Source of the DNA: Ptychodera flava
Lineage: Eukaryota; Hemichordata; Enteropneusta; Ptychoderidae
Direction of reading: 5' to 3'
DNA: 64,000 nt
NCBI RefSeq assembly: GCF_041260155.1
Contig: NC_091940.1
Span: 28,865,651-28,929,650 of the forward strand
The position numbers and the translations under genes are program-made. The notes under the pieces were generated by a model. The model saw only the letters and a list, made by a program, of their open reading frames with translations, was not told the origin of the DNA and searched no databases. Every line of letters starts with the position of its first letter. The first letter of the stretch is position 1. This document shows positions 1 to 12,670 of the stretch, one piece after another.

Positions 1-869
1 AGATGAAAATTTCGACGGTTAATTTTTGTTGTGGCGGTATTTGGAGACATATCAGACTCAGAACGCTTATTGATATGTAAATATTACTTATGTGTATTCA
101 ATCGTTTTGTTTATCAAAAAATGAATTAAAAAATAAATGAATAAAACAAATAAACTCTTTCTAGAATGGTTTTGATTGCATTTTAACATGTATTGTATAG
201 TTGCAATTTTTCGACAATGGTTGACAAACTGAATCACCTTACTCTGAAATTGAAATTTTTTATAATATAAGGCAAGTACTGCTAATCACTTATGTGTTTT
301 GTGGACTTTTGCTTGGAAAAAAATGAATTTCATGTGCAGTAATTTCTCGGGTCACATTTTTCATCAGAAAATGTTACATGGCCATATTTGTATCAAGATG
401 GACTCTCTTTTTCCATAGAAAAATAGAAAAATGAAACCACATTAATTTGTGTTAGGATTTTCAAGCACTTTTTTTTGAAAGTTTGAAAAGAAAAAAATTG
501 ATTCCATGATTTTTAAGAAAAAAACTCATTTCACCTCAACTTTTCGTAAAGTGGGAACTGTTTTTCGTTCTGTTAAACGTCATTTAATTTTTTGTACGGC
601 TACCAGTGGCATAACGAGCATTCGATATCCCATCGCATGTCTTCGATATGGTACCACTTTGTCCGATAATGTTCACATTGCTGTTTCAACTTTCTTGTAG
701 AAGACTTTTTCCTTTTCTGCTGATTTTACAGCAGGATGTTGACATTTCTTAAAGAACAATATACAATTAATATGCAGTTCTACAAAGCTATGGCACAACA
801 TCCTGCACTAGCTTTTCATTGGCAAAACAACACCAAAATATATTAACGCTGTGCCACTACTATTATTAT

Positions 870-1395
870 AGAAATAACGAACGACGCGCTGACTATTAAC
901 GTTTATTTATGGGCAAGGGCGAGAGGAAAGCCAAAAATTAACGGGCGAGGCTTGCCGGGCCCGTTAATTTGGCTTTCCTCTCGCCCGCGCCCATAAATAA
1001 ACGTTAATGGTTAGCGCGTCGTCTGTTATTTCAATTATATTGTCACCGAACCCCGAAAAAACGTCAAATTTTACGAAAATTTCCCGTGCGAACGACAACG
1101 GGGCCCCAGAACCTGTCAGTGAGTAGTGCGCGCTGCAAAAATTTTGCAAATCCGGAGATTTTTTTGAAAAAAAGCGTCTAAACTTGGCCCACAAATGCTC
1201 CATTTTATTTTGTGGTTGATTATGATCTTTGTACAAATCACAATTTTCGTTTTAGCTGTAAAGTTACTGTGGTTACGATATTATTCATATTCACGGGCAT
1301 GAAAACAAACCATTACTGTGTATTTGTGGGCAGTCACGTGGTTCAGCTCGACCAATTAAAACGCAATGGACAGGGCATGGTAATATAATAATATA
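870..1395. repeat. dispersed repeat headed by a ~60-bp-arm palindrome
   Basis: The left part is a near-perfect hairpin. One arm runs about 873-945, the other about 960-1030, and they share the segments CGACGCGCTGA, AACGTTTATTTATGGGC and GGCGAGAGGAAAGCC. The tail to about 1395 is again found at 53055-53475 in intron 1 of P450 copy C, including the phrases TTGATTATGATCTTTGTACA and GGTTCAGCTCGACCAATT. This makes it a dispersed family, probably a foldback or MITE-type element. No coding potential is seen. Confidence 0.7.
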
Positions 1396-3263
1396 TTCAT
1401 GACTCTGTTTGACGTCTGACAACAGACCATCGAATGAAAGCTATGCTTTATATCTTCTTGAATGAGTGCATGTGTGTCAACACTGTGGTGAGGCCCAAAC
1501 GATACTACCCAAACGTCTTTGACGAATGGCATTGCAACTGACAACAACTAAATTACCGGTGGGCAGTATTGGTGCTTTTTGATATTCTATCGTTGAAGGT
1601 AAAAACAGTTACGCCAGCAACATATTTACACCCTCTCTTCATATTCGAAAAGATTGGTCTAGGTTGACGTATAAGACGATACGATTTATTACCGTGAGTG
1701 TCTGGCGAGGTCACTCGATGACCTAATTGCCTGGCCGATGTAAAGCTGGTTATTGAAGCTATAAGCACAATCGTCTTCGGTTCAAATACAGGGAAATGAA
1801 ATATTTTTAACAGCGAATGGTAATAACCTACTATATTGGAGCCAGGTGGCCTATGGTTATGTTATACTGTACGGAGAGGAACAGTAGCAGAATCAAAATT
1901 TCAAATATCAACATTCGGTGAGTTACTATTTTGAAAGCGAACTACACATTTTTTATTCATATTCGCAATCGACTATTACTTGGTATATTGACTCAAATCA
2001 ACGTTTAACTGACATGCTACGGAGGTCACTTATCTCACAAAGTCTGCCTTTTAAATTGATACACGTGGAATTGAATTGACATAATCTGAATTAGTTTTAT
2101 AAACATATCAATTTTCTGAACTTGAGTATATATACAGCTGTATCTACTATGGAGTGCTGACATAGATGTCAACTCTATGTAATGCAAGGACCGTCTTGTC
2201 GTCAGCGTGTTATCGATATACTGAACAGCTGCCAAGGGCAAGCTGTACGAACCAAGGCTCTGTTCCTGGACCACTATTTAGGTTCTGATGTGCAATTCTC
2301 CTGTCATGATTTGCAGATCTGTTTCAACCGATTCACTAAGTCTTTAAAAAAGTTGGTTACTTTCCCCGTACTGAAACTATTGGATGGCAGGTCAAAGTCG
2401 TTGAATAAATATCGACAACGTAGCAGTAGAGTTTCTTCTATCGTCTGCTGTGTTTCTAGCCATAGCCACTACTTCATATTCCTTAGCATAAGCTTCTAAG
2501 ACTGTACGAATGTTGTTTTACTTTTTTCCTTATTTGTCTTCACTGTGTCTTACATTACACAAAGATATATCCTTTTCGCTATCGAATCGAAGATCCAATT
2601 GAAGGCTTAACCTTGGCAGCCAGCAGGATAACCAACTGTCACTGATCTTTATTATATGTGTCGTCGACGGCGACGGAATCAAGAAACCTACAGCATCCAC
2701 GCAGCCGGAGAATGTGCTGATAGAAGGACGAGTCAACCAGACTGCTTGGCACCGAATTCTGTCTTCGGTTCAAATACAGGGAAGTGTAATTATTCTTATT
2801 TACAGGCGGCATGCATGGGGGCCGCGAGATTTTCCACATTTGCCGATGAAATATTCTGATATCTCACAAAAGCTTCTTGGAAACCATGATGGCCTATATC
2901 AGACCCGTTTCGTATGCCCCTTCCTTCAGTTATAGAAACTGCAAGAAACCAGTCACTGTGAATTTGCAATAAAGCATATAAGCAACATTTCTTTTTACCG
3001 AACTATCAATGAATATTTAGGAGATCGGAAACTGATATGGTTTTTTAATTGTTAGGTCATTGGGTTACCTTCGGAACATCAGTACGTCAGTGCATTCCTC
3101 TCATATCCTACAGATTCCAATCATATCCTTGACTGAATATCCTACATTCCTTACCCACTTTCTCCAACAATGTGAATGACCTAATTATGTCCTACACAAG
3201 ACAGTGACAAAAGAATATACATTTCGGAAGCAAGCGTGAAACTGCTAAAAGACTCGGCATTAA

Positions 3264-4016
3264 GGTAGAGTGCGCCTCGGGGTCAGATATTTGGACTCAC
3301 AAACTTTAACAATTCTTTTCTGATGGCGTGGCTCGTTCTAAAGCTATTGGAGTGACAAATACAACCATTTTCAGTAATAGAGCGCGAAGCCACTGCAGTG
3401 AACTGCAATAAAACTGCTTACACTAATTAGTTTCAGCTGTAGCCGTGGCCACTTTGGTGTTGAACAAGGCTACTTGATACAGACAAAAAGTCTGCTTGTA
3501 CAAGGCAAAACTAGCTCTGTCTGAGGCTCGGGTTGTAGATGAGAGTTTACGATTGGCACCCTGTGTTCAAGATTAAGATACAATGTAACATTACCATGCA
3601 CTGGTCCATGTACAATCTTTTTTATTTCAACTTCCCCAGACAAACTGTCTGCATGGGACATAAATGTTGTCGACTTTGCCAGCTGGCTACAGCTGAAACT
3701 AATTAGTGTGAGCAGTTTATTGCAGTTCACTGCAGTGGCTTCGCGCTCTATCACTGAAAATGGTTGTATGTTTTTCGTTTTCATTTTTTTTCCGGGAATC
3801 GAATATTGTACTTCCCCCCTCAGAATTAACAAAGGGATGGTGGCAATTTTGAATTTCGAATATCGGTAAATGTCAGGTAACTTGTTACACTTGTACCAAA
3901 AGTTGCACTGTGATCCCCGATTTTAATTCTTGATTTGGTAAGATAAGGCTGAAAGTTTACATTGAGGAAAGTTTGAGCAAAGATTTAAGTATTTCATTTT
4001 TGAGGCGCTTACGACC
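3264..4016. mobile_element. TTAA-flanked MITE (GGTAGARTGCGCCTCG ends) with a nested insertion
   Basis: TTAA flanks both ends (3260-3263 and 4017-4020). The left end, GGTAGAGTGCGCCTCGGGG, recurs in this window at 33447-33796, 33801-34150, 46926-47277, about 59790-60165 and as fragments elsewhere. The copy is about twice the usual ~350 bp because a foldback element (3360-3770) sits inside it. The TTAA target suggests mobilisation by a piggyBac-like transposase; no transposase is encoded here. Confidence 0.7.
3360..3770. mobile_element. foldback element nested in the TTAA MITE
   Basis: This is an inverted repeat with ~90-bp arms (about 3360-3448 and 3684-3770). Both arms carry CACTGCAGTGAACTGCAATA and the phrase GAAACTAATTAGTG or its complement. 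The spacer of about 235 bp has no recognisable gene. It interrupts the outer MITE, so it inserted later. Confidence 0.7.
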
Positions 4017-4381
4017 TTAAGCACCTCGAACCGCTGTATTACCAAATCATGACGTCGAAACCACGGACAATCGTATACATTTCCTCCGACAACCATGGCT
4101 ACTTTTACGGTGTTCTCTAGCTCTCATTTCACTACAACCCGCTCGAACAGAACATAGTAAGGGGCTGTGCATCACTCAGCTTAGACAATCTCAAAGCCAA
4201 GCAATTAATCCAGCGAGTTAATGACGTATTTTTATCATTCGTAGCTTTCATTTGGTAATGTTTATAAGAGTGAACTTGAATTTGGTCAATGAATATAAGT
4301 TGTCAATTTGAAGGTTAAAGAAGAGAAAGTATCATAAATTAATCTCGCAGTGTTTTACTTTAAAAAAACAGATGCCCCAGT

Positions 4382-7300
4382 ATGATGGCATTTAAAAAGA
4401 CTGGCAGAGTAGCCCTGATAACCGGGGCCACTTCACCGGACGGCGTCGGCTATGCAATAGCAGAATCGTTGGCAAGAAACGGATTTTCTATAATCTTACA
4501 CGGGAGACGGGATGCGGAAGACGTTGAACCGTTGAGAGCAAAGCTTGAAAGGTACGTGAATCTAGCGTCCACCCTCAGTCGAGATCACGAAGGTAACGTC
4601 CCCTACTCCCCAAAATATCTTTTTATTTGTACTGATAATCACGACTTTGCAAGTAAGAATATTGAATCAATATTTTCAATCAATGTTTGGTACTTCCTCT
4701 TGACTAATGTAGAAGTACTTTCTGCGTTCGAAATCGAGAAAAAAAAACATGAAAATACTGAATCTCGATCAAGTTCTTTATTTCAAATACTGCTATCAAC
4801 AAACTAATTTGATGATAATTCAGAGCGTTTTGACTCGATTCAATTCTCGAAAGCATAATGCGGCAATCACATGTTAAAGACGATTATCTCTACTGGCGCA
4901 ATAAACCTTCACAATTTTGCTGTGAATGAATTATCCTTTGTATCGACTTTAGTGTCGAATTTTTCGATTAGCATTTGTACAATATTTACCGCTTGATAAC
5001 AGTTAATGGTTAGTCATAATCGTATTTATCTTACAAGAAAGCATCAAGTTAAAGCCGACTATATTCGTGCAAATCTACTGGAGAGATCTGAAATAGAAAA
5101 TCTTTGCAGAGAGGTGAAGACAATATACCCTGGTGGCGTGGATGTACTCGTCAACAATGCAGGTCAGTTCAAAATCACCCAATTGAAGACAGACGCTTTC
5201 TCTGTCAAGTAACAACGTCGGATTTTCCCCAGGTCATCGCTCGCGTCGCATCAATTTGGGACCCGTGCGTCATTTTAAGTTTTTGCAGAAACCCTCGCTC
5301 TACAACCCAAAATAATGAAATAAATGCCATGATCCTTAAAATCATAAATATAATATAATATAATATAATATAATATAATATAATATAATATAATATAATA
5401 TAATATAATATAATATAATATGATATGATATGATATGGTATGATATGATATGATATGATATGATATGATGATAAACTCTATGTATGAATACGATGGTTTC
5501 AACCGGGCTCGAACCCACAACGAACGGCACCCAATCACCTAGCGCAGAGGCCAGCAATCAAAACCGTTGGGCTAAATCCCGAATCTCAAAAAGATTGGTT
5601 CAGTCTTTTAAATTTTAGTTCCTTCTTTTAAATTAACCAAATGCTAAAAATGGTTTGTAGAAAATATCCTGTAGGTGGGGGAAAATAACAACACATGATT
5701 GACAGGAAAACTACAGAAAATCGCACCACCCTTTAGTCCGTATCACATGTTTTTCAAACGCTTTCCCCCAAAAGTGACTTCGCTCATTTGTTAGCAACTA
5801 GATACGTTTAGACGAAGAACCTTGCGGTGCTGGTTGCCAGAAAATGTATACTTACCAAATGTAGACTTCGGTATCTAAGCTTATAATATGATTTTTCGCT
5901 AATTTGCGATTCTGTATCTCATGGAATTAGTAAGCTTATAAATTTTTCAAATATCATAACTTAAGGTCCTTCTACAGGTTTGTCTCATCGTGCAAAACTT
6001 GAAGATTTTCCACCGGCGAAATGGGACGAACTGATCGCCGTTAATTTGACAGCACCGTTCGACTTGACACGACTGCTCTTTGGTGACATGAAAAGGAAAG
6101 GTAAACGAAGGAGTAGGAGAACTGTGATATTTTGGGTCTAATTCAATGTGCTTGTCTCTCTCATACCATACCATGCCAGTTAGGGTTGAGCCTGATTATG
6201 GCATTAAGTAGTTCCTTAGAGGCCATACTTGCAAAAGTTATCAACGAGAAGTGGTTTATTAAGAGGGTATCCCTTTTTGCTCATTTACGTGTCTGATTCA
6301 CCGTTTGCAATAATTTGCTGCAAGTGTGTGAAGCTCACGAAGGGTATACGTCATGAAACCAGCTGCGCAGATTTACTACGTATCAATTTTATGGTGCTTG
6401 GTGTGCAGCGTACACCTTAGAGCCTTACTAAGCTTCTATGATATCTCATTGACTTTCATACTAGGTTGGGGACGCATCATAAACATATCATCAGTACGGA
6501 GCAAAATCGTGGATGCGGACAGTAGTGTGCCTTACGCGGCGGCTAAACACGGGCTTAATGGCTTGACAAAGGTGCGATTTATGCATTGTTGATTCACCGT
6601 ACAAATATATTAATTAAGGCAGATGCCGGACAAATATTCGGACTCAAGAAATTTTCCAATACTTAGCTGGTCTACCGTTTGTGGGGGATTATTTCAAAAC
6701 CCTTGGAGAAAGCAAATTATCCACCGTCTTTGTTTAATGAAAATCGAAAATTTCACTTTCCCCAGTAGAGTTAACACAGGTATTGCGACCATTTTGTATT
6801 TCAAATATTGATATTGAATATCAGGTAATTTGTTTCTCTAGTTCTAAACTTTGCGAGGTGACCCTTGAGATTTTCATTCTTGATTTTGTAAGAGAATAGT
6901 TGAAAGTTTCATCAAGGACAGTTTGTGCAACAAGTTAAGTCTTTCACTTTCGAGACGCATTCTCCCTGAACAAGTGACATGGCCTCAGTATCAATCCCAT
7001 AATGCTGCGAGTAAAGCAACAGCAGTGGCTGAAATACATATTTATTACCTTTTAACCCGAACTTGACTTACATTCCAAAGATATTTTCGCTTACTTTTAT
7101 ATGTCACTGGTTGGAGATTGCAGTAAAAAATTATCCATAGATAGCACCGAGTTATGCACCTATATTGAACCAGACTTGGACAACATGGCTTGTTAGAAAA
7201 TTTCAGAGAGAATAAATCGAAAAAAAAATAGTCAAGTAAGTCATTGGGCTTATGGCGTAAAGCACAACACTATTGTTTCTGAATCAAAAAAACAAGTCAA

Positions 7301-8456
7301 AATTAGCTTCGAATTTGAATACGTCTAAAATACAATACAACAAGTCCCTTACACCCAGTCGTAAAATAGCTCCACTTGTTGACACACAGGCAACTGCGAT
7401 GGCTGGCCTTGGCAGTGGGGTCACATGCAACGCAATCTGCCCAGCTCTCATCAAAACTAAATGTGAGTGCTCTTTTTTTTTACTGGGATAGAGATATGTG
7501 GCATGTGTAAGTCAATAGAGGTAGGAGTAGAGAGGTAAAGGCACGTATTTCTTGATAGGTCTGTAGGTAAGTATATAAGCATTATAAGTGTGTATGTTGC
7601 ATTGGAAATTGATTATTGGGCATGTAGGCCTATACGTATTTACAACTAATTGCATTTTAGTGTATCGAAAAACTGATTAAGAACAACTGTAAAATCGATG
7701 TGGTACAACGCTAACATCGATTTTACTTTAATTACGTTTTATGAGGAAAGACCGGATCATATTACGTTGTCAGGGGCAATTATCAGCCAGGCGGTAATAG
7801 AGGAATCAACTCCGTCTGAAAAAGTTGAAACTTTGTTTAGCTGGAGGTCAGACTAAGTCAAAACAACAACATCCGATCCACAAACACCACCGGCACCGGC
7901 GTCTGACCTCCTGCTAGACGTGAAATGTAATTTTAAAAAAATTGTCGACCGCGCGGATTTTAGCGTTGTACCACATCGATACTACTGTTGTTCTTATCAG
8001 TTTTTCGAAACACTAAAATGCAATTGGTTGTAAATTTGTGCCCATGTGATAAATCATATTTCCATATCTTTCTGTTAAGTGGCTAGGCCCTTGTGAAATG
8101 TTAGGACTATGCATCTCAGTAAGGCCAACGTCATCGACATCGTCGTCATCTTAAGCATTTAAAAAAATGGACATGATAAACATAAACCGGATTGTCGGAA
8201 ATTATTATGCAAAAAAAATTGTACAATGCGTTCTTGTGTTATCGCATAAACATCTTTCCCTGGTGAGACTTTCTTTCCACTTGAGATTCATAAAATTTGT
8301 TATTGTTCTTTTGTGTCAAACTCTCTTTCATCTTCTAATTTGTAGTGGCTATAGAATTGATCGAGAAAGCTACCAAACGCTGGGGAGTTTCGTTTGAAGA
8401 AGCCAAGGTAGAAAGAACTTGGACTTAACAGGAGTTTCGCCCAATCAGTTTGCTTC

Positions 8457-8505
<49 letters not shown>

Positions 8506-9228
8506 GAAAGATTTACATGCTCTACTAAATTTTGATATGTGCCATCTTTAAATAACAAGAATTTCTGCACTTCAAACATAACAAAGCTGTGTAAAATGTC
8601 CAGATTGGTGCAGCCATCTAAGGTTGATTATTGTTATCTTCCTCAGAAACGTATCTTATCGACCATTAATCCGTCCGGGAAGTTCGTCACCGTAGAACAG
8701 GTGAGATTACCGTTTAAATCTCAAATGATATCTGCTTGCATGTGTATCATCTTTCTTGAACGGAAGACGGAAATTCGAGTCTTGTTTTCCCAGTAAATTC
8801 TGAATGTGCGCCTGTGATAGACGCTCCTCGCCCTGTATATATACGCGTGACTTAACGAGATCTTGCGTGGCTGAGGTCTTCTAAAAAACAATGTCTCGAT
8901 TTACCAATTCACTAGTGTCACGTGTTGCGTGCTTCGCAAAACCGCAGTTTTACTTCGGCTATACAAGACCGTACTATCCTGTAGAGGGTTGGCTTGTTTC
9001 ACTGATTTTGACATTCGACTGATTCTTTAAATACCAAAGTCTCATGAGATCTCGCTATCAACTGAAAGCAGTTGTTTTTCACTCCTGCTCTACGGACTCT
9101 ATGCTCTTTTACATGTTTTTGTTTACCTTCAGGTTGCGGAACTAGCTTCTTTTCTTTGTACACCTGCAGCAGATCAAATCACTGGTGCCGAACTTCCTGT
9201 GGATGCTGGGCTTTGGGCAAAGCTTTAG
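4382..9228 (+). CDS. short-chain dehydrogenase/reductase, D-3-hydroxybutyrate dehydrogenase-like, 8 exons, 269 aa
   Basis: The exons are 4382-4551, 5038-5162, 5978-6100, 6465-6571, 7390-7462, 8346-8407, 8647-8700 and 9133-9228 (stop TAG 9226-9228). They total 810 nt, every border is GT..AG and the phases agree, giving 269 residues, the usual size for a classical SDR. A Rossmann dinucleotide-binding motif lies at residues 14-23 (TGATSPDGVG), NNAG at 96-99, the structural Asn in VNLTAPF (121), Ser149 in INISSV, and YAAAK with Tyr163 and Lys167. The C-terminal part (KFVTVEQVAELASFLC, then ITGAELPVDAG) is typical of the 3-hydroxybutyrate dehydrogenase group. The enzyme should carry out NAD(P)-dependent oxidoreduction of a small hydroxy or keto substrate; the exact substrate is inferred. 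The start is the first in-frame ATG (MMAF); an out-of-frame ATG lies 9 bases upstream. The glycine motif has two residues more than the usual TGxxxGxG. No targeting peptide is obvious. Confidence 0.9.
5347..5600 (-). mobile_element. tRNA-derived SINE with (TATAA)n/(TATCA)n tail, SDR intron 2
   Basis: On the minus strand a pol III A box (TAGCCCAACGG, 5564-5574) is followed after 48 nt by a B box (GGTTCGAGCCC, 5505-5515). The element then runs into a pentanucleotide tail (5347-5468). The 44162-44400 element has the same box spacing and similar sequence between the boxes, so both belong to one SINE family. The long A-B spacing points to a tRNA with a long variable arm (Leu or Ser type) as ancestor; this is inferred. 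Confidence 0.75.
6618..6975. mobile_element. degenerate copy of the TTAA MITE in SDR intron 4
   Basis: The sequence starts after TTAA at 6614-6617 and ends near GAGACGCATTCTCC. Its order of phrases matches the other copies in the window: a GGACTCA-like string, GAAAATTTC, the ACACAGGTATTGCGACCATTTT region, and ATTCTTGATTTTGTAAGA. It is diverged and non-coding. Confidence 0.6.
7617..8048. repeat. foldback element in SDR intron 5
   Basis: This is an inverted repeat with ~85-bp arms (about 7637-7712 and 7940-8030). Both arms share TTGCATTTTAGTGT, TCGAAAAACTGAT, AAGAACAAC and ATCGATGTGGTACAACGCTA. The ~220-bp spacer has no gene. It lies wholly between exons 5 and 6 and should not affect splicing. 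Confidence 0.75.
8461..8503. repeat. (GA)n microsatellite
   Basis: About 21 AG dinucleotides form an uninterrupted run in SDR intron 6. Confidence 0.95.
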
Positions 9229-9486
9229 AAAGAGCTGAATTTTATCTTTTAGTCATCAACATCTTACGATCTTTCTGATTTCCATTTTTTCATGTATCAC
9301 ATTTTCTGTGTCATTATCATTGTCAATTTTTTGTCTCCGAATTAAAATGTTGGTTACATACTTCCTATCCGTAGAACTCGAGTATAGAATTGCCTATTTT
9401 GAAAATATAATTGCATAGAATTCTATAAATGTTCAATCCCCAATCTGTTATCGACCGTCGGTAATTTCGCAAACTGAAACATTGTA

Positions 9487-9492
9487 AATAAA
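9487..9492 (+). terminator. candidate polyadenylation signal of the SDR gene
   Basis: AATAAA lies about 260 bases after the SDR stop codon. A second AATAAA lies at 9542-9547. Either could set the mRNA 3' end. Confidence 0.5.
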
Positions 9493-10147
9493 CGGTTCTT
9501 ACATAGTTGCAGACGATGGATAATCAGAAACCCTTGTTTTGAATAAAAAAGTACACATTTCGACGAAGCTGGAAACTATGACGATTCCTTTCTGTTCTAT
9601 TTCCATCGATTCGAAAGGGTATTTTACTCAATGTTAGGTCTTAGTTATTACGGTTTGGTAGGTTCAAATAGAAATGACCAATGCACTGGAACTACTATTG
9701 TACTGTGATACTTGCACTTTTTTGGCCTAGAGGTGCGACCTCTGTAGTTCACATTGTCACAAATTGTGCTGCAAAGAGTATAAACGACGGTATACTTCGC
9801 TTGACCTCTGCACTATGCCACACATGAATGCACGCATTGGTCATTTGAACGTGACTGTGAGGTAAGGAACGACTGCGCTTGAACTATGACTGGCACCCAA
9901 CAGTGATTGCATGCTTACTGTTGGTTTGTATTTGATGCGTTCTTTACTCGTGCTGAAGCCCCCAAGGTAGAATATGGCCGCCATGCAAGAAAATCTGACT
10001 CGAAACTTAATGCCGACTTCATACAATGACGGTCCCTGTGGAGGGACTGTGATATAACACATAGGCATTCGAAACATATAGCCCAGATAAGCCCTCCGAG
10101 GCGTTGTCTAACGTTTTGAGCGTCAGTGATTGTACCACCGAGCCAAC

Positions 10148-10265
10148 CTATAAGCCCTGCGTACGTTGCTGTGTTCCCGGCGTTATAAGGCCTCCCACCT
10201 CTATGGTGCACAGTGGGAGGCCGTACAACGACGAGAACACACATCGTACGCAGGGCTAATAGTAG
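10148..10265. repeat. palindromic MITE-like element
   Basis: The arms of about 50 bp (10148-10199 and 10215-10265) share AGCCCTGCGTACG, GTGTTC and GGCCTCCCAC or their complements around a ~15-base loop. It is more GC-rich than its surroundings and non-coding. Confidence 0.7.
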
Positions 10266-11619
10266 TACTAGTAGTGCCAATGCGCACTGAACAGTCTACA
10301 ACCTCCCCTCGGATAGCTTGTCTTGGCAATGTTTTGAGAGCCTGTGTGATATAGGCATATACGAGGTCAAAGTACAGAACAGCGCCCAGGGACAAAGCTC
10401 AATGATTACTTTTGTCGTTGTTGTTGCTCTCAGACGGTACGGTGTAGAGCTCGAGCATGCGTAGTAGCATGGGTTTAAAAACAAGTCGAACTAGCGAGAA
10501 GCTTCAGTAAAACGTGTTCGATCATTACGCGTTGCGTTTGATGATGTCGTGTGATGCTCAGATGTCGAACACGTGTAGCACATCCATTGGGAACGGCTAA
10601 GGCCAGGGACACGTTTGAGGTCTAATAGCACACGTGCTCACAATTACGTCACGTGTGATATTTTGATATCTTGATGTTATCCGTAAATTTAGGCAAACGA
10701 CCTCGTATTAAAATTGTCTTGTAAATTGAGCAGATATCTTTGATATCAGAATATTTTGTAATGTTTGCACCAGTACAAGAAGTGGGTCTGCTTTCTCTGA
10801 TTTCCTGCCCAGACCGAAATGTTGTAGTCCTAGTCCACTATTTTCTCTGACGTCACGACAAAGTTCCTTCAAACTTTATAAATAACTGTATCGAAAAAAA
10901 TCGACACAGATTTAATTCAAGGGTGGTGAGAAGTTTTTGAATTGTCGTCACGAAAATGAAACGAATAATTTTGCGTTAAAATTACACGAACTTTAGATGG
11001 TCATGCTGTCATCAGATGGTAGTCTGCTTTTTTTATTTTGTTTTCCAGGGTATGTTTCCCTTCTGGCTATGTACCGCGGCAATATCTTTCCAAATGGAAG
11101 TTTTTGGGTACTCCTGTTATATTTTCGGTTAAGCTATATTCTATACTGTCTTCGGATGGTAGTCTACTTTGTTGGTTTTGTTTTCTAGCTATGTTTCCCT
11201 TCTCGCTATGTACCTAGACAATATTTCTACAAATGAAAAATTTTGGTTACCGTGTTTGTATTGTTTGGTTTGGCTATGAACTCTTTGGCGACGTATTTGT
11301 TTTCAGTGGCACAGCGAGCCTCCTTTTGAACTCAATATTTCGATTGGGAAGCAAGGGCTCTATCAACACAGCCAAACAAAAATAGCTAAGCCAAAAATCC
11401 ATCCTTCTAATTGCTGTACTTTTGGATGACCCACTACCGCTGGATGCTTTAATACAAAAGAACAGGGCGCGCCACAAGGGATTAAAGAGTGGAGGGAGAT
11501 CCAGACCCCTATCTCCATGACCCTTGCCCCTCTAACCGAAAAAGGTATTTAGGACTTTCTTTTTAAAATTAGGGCTTAAAATGGGCAAGTGTTCGGAGCC
11601 GGAAGTCAATAAGGTAATA

Positions 11620-12386
11620 CTACAAACACGTGTAAGCTGAACAAAAAGGAGAAAATAAAGTAGTTGTGTGAGAGGTAAAACCTTGCAAATCCTGTTATGA
11701 ACTTAGAATCCTTTCATATTATCGAGTAACACATATAAAAATATGCATTTGCTACATAGAAAGGCGTGCTATTGTCAGTCGGAATGCAAAGACCCATAGG
11801 TTCGATGCTTTGCATGATTTATTATTATATTTTTAAATATTGATTTATTACTACATGCAAACAAATTACAGGATGAAGTACCCGTAACCAATGGAGCAAG
11901 TAGGAGTATTAATGCGTTGCTCAGGGGCAAAACACCGTGCTGGAGTCTCGAACTCACCATCCTCTGAAAGTGAGTCTGTTACTCTGGACCTATATCGGAT
12001 CTCGAACTCACCATCCTCTGATAGTGAGTCCGGTAAGCTAACCAATGTCCACAGTGCCTCCATATTCAATACTTTGTCTTTATTCTGTATAAAGTACTGG
12101 CTATTAACGAAATTTTATCTACAGAATCGTACTGAAAATTGTTTTGTAAGAAATGTTTAGCAGTTGTTTATAGAACCCAGCTCTTGCACTGCTATACCAG
12201 TTTGCTTCTGGGTTGGAACGATATTTGATCTTCATAATCATGCAAAAAAATTATGTAATAGCTTCTGCAAAGTCTCCCGTAGTAATTAATAAACCCCAAG
12301 AGACAAAGAGTACTGCTAGAACGATTATGCCATAAGTGTTTCAATAGACTTTCTTTCACAAGCAAAGCAATAAATCCGGATCTTAC
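11620..12386. other. residual intron 11 of P450 copy A up to the duplication breakpoint
   Basis: This non-coding stretch aligns with intron 11 of copies B, C and D (for example GCACTGCT, then GTTTGCTTCTGGGTT, at 12190-12213). It ends abruptly near 11620. A 53-base tandem duplication (units at about 11947 and 12000, core CTCGAACTCACCATCCTCTG) is inside. Confidence 0.65.
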
Positions 12387-12670
12387 GTTTATGCTAGAAT
12401 TCGCAGGCACTCTGACTCCAGCGACGGTTTCTTCCTTTTCTAGAAAGCGTGGAATTGCGGGTGCAGTAGGGTACATTCGCAGAGTCTCCCTCACGACCTA
12501 AAGAGATATAATATTTGTTAAAATAGATTTCAAATCTCAGCTCAGTGCCGGCCATTCTCTGTAGCGAACAAGTTATTCTTTTTCTCTTTTGAAACAAATA
12601 TTCTGAATCGACAGATTTGTATACCCCTGTCCCTAGCAACAACTAGAAGACGATCTCCCTGTTCATTTAA

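Larger units (their letters stand above)
1..4381. other. intergenic region upstream of the SDR gene
   Basis: No convincing coding exon is visible on either strand; open frames are short and resemble nothing known. The stretch holds a palindromic dispersed repeat (about 870-1395) and a TTAA-flanked MITE with a nested foldback (3264-4016). A 23-base string is shared by about 1770-1793 and 2760-2783. The SDR promoter should lie in the last few hundred bases, but no clear TATA box or initiator stands out. Confidence 0.6.
9229..11620. other. spacer between the SDR gene and the P450 array
   Basis: After the SDR 3' UTR no gene is seen. The spacer holds a palindromic element (10148-10265) and a degenerate ~140-bp tandem duplication (about 11010-11290, units beginning GATGGTAGTCT). 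No P450 heme exon or C-terminal exon is found here, although copy A would need them in this place. Confidence 0.6.

Noticed and set aside
3470-3832. 120-codon minus-strand open frame
   Set aside because: It lies in the nested foldback and MITE sequence and is explained by repeats.
9915-10280. 121-codon minus-strand open frame
   Set aside because: It covers a palindromic MITE and has no recognisable domain or splice partners.
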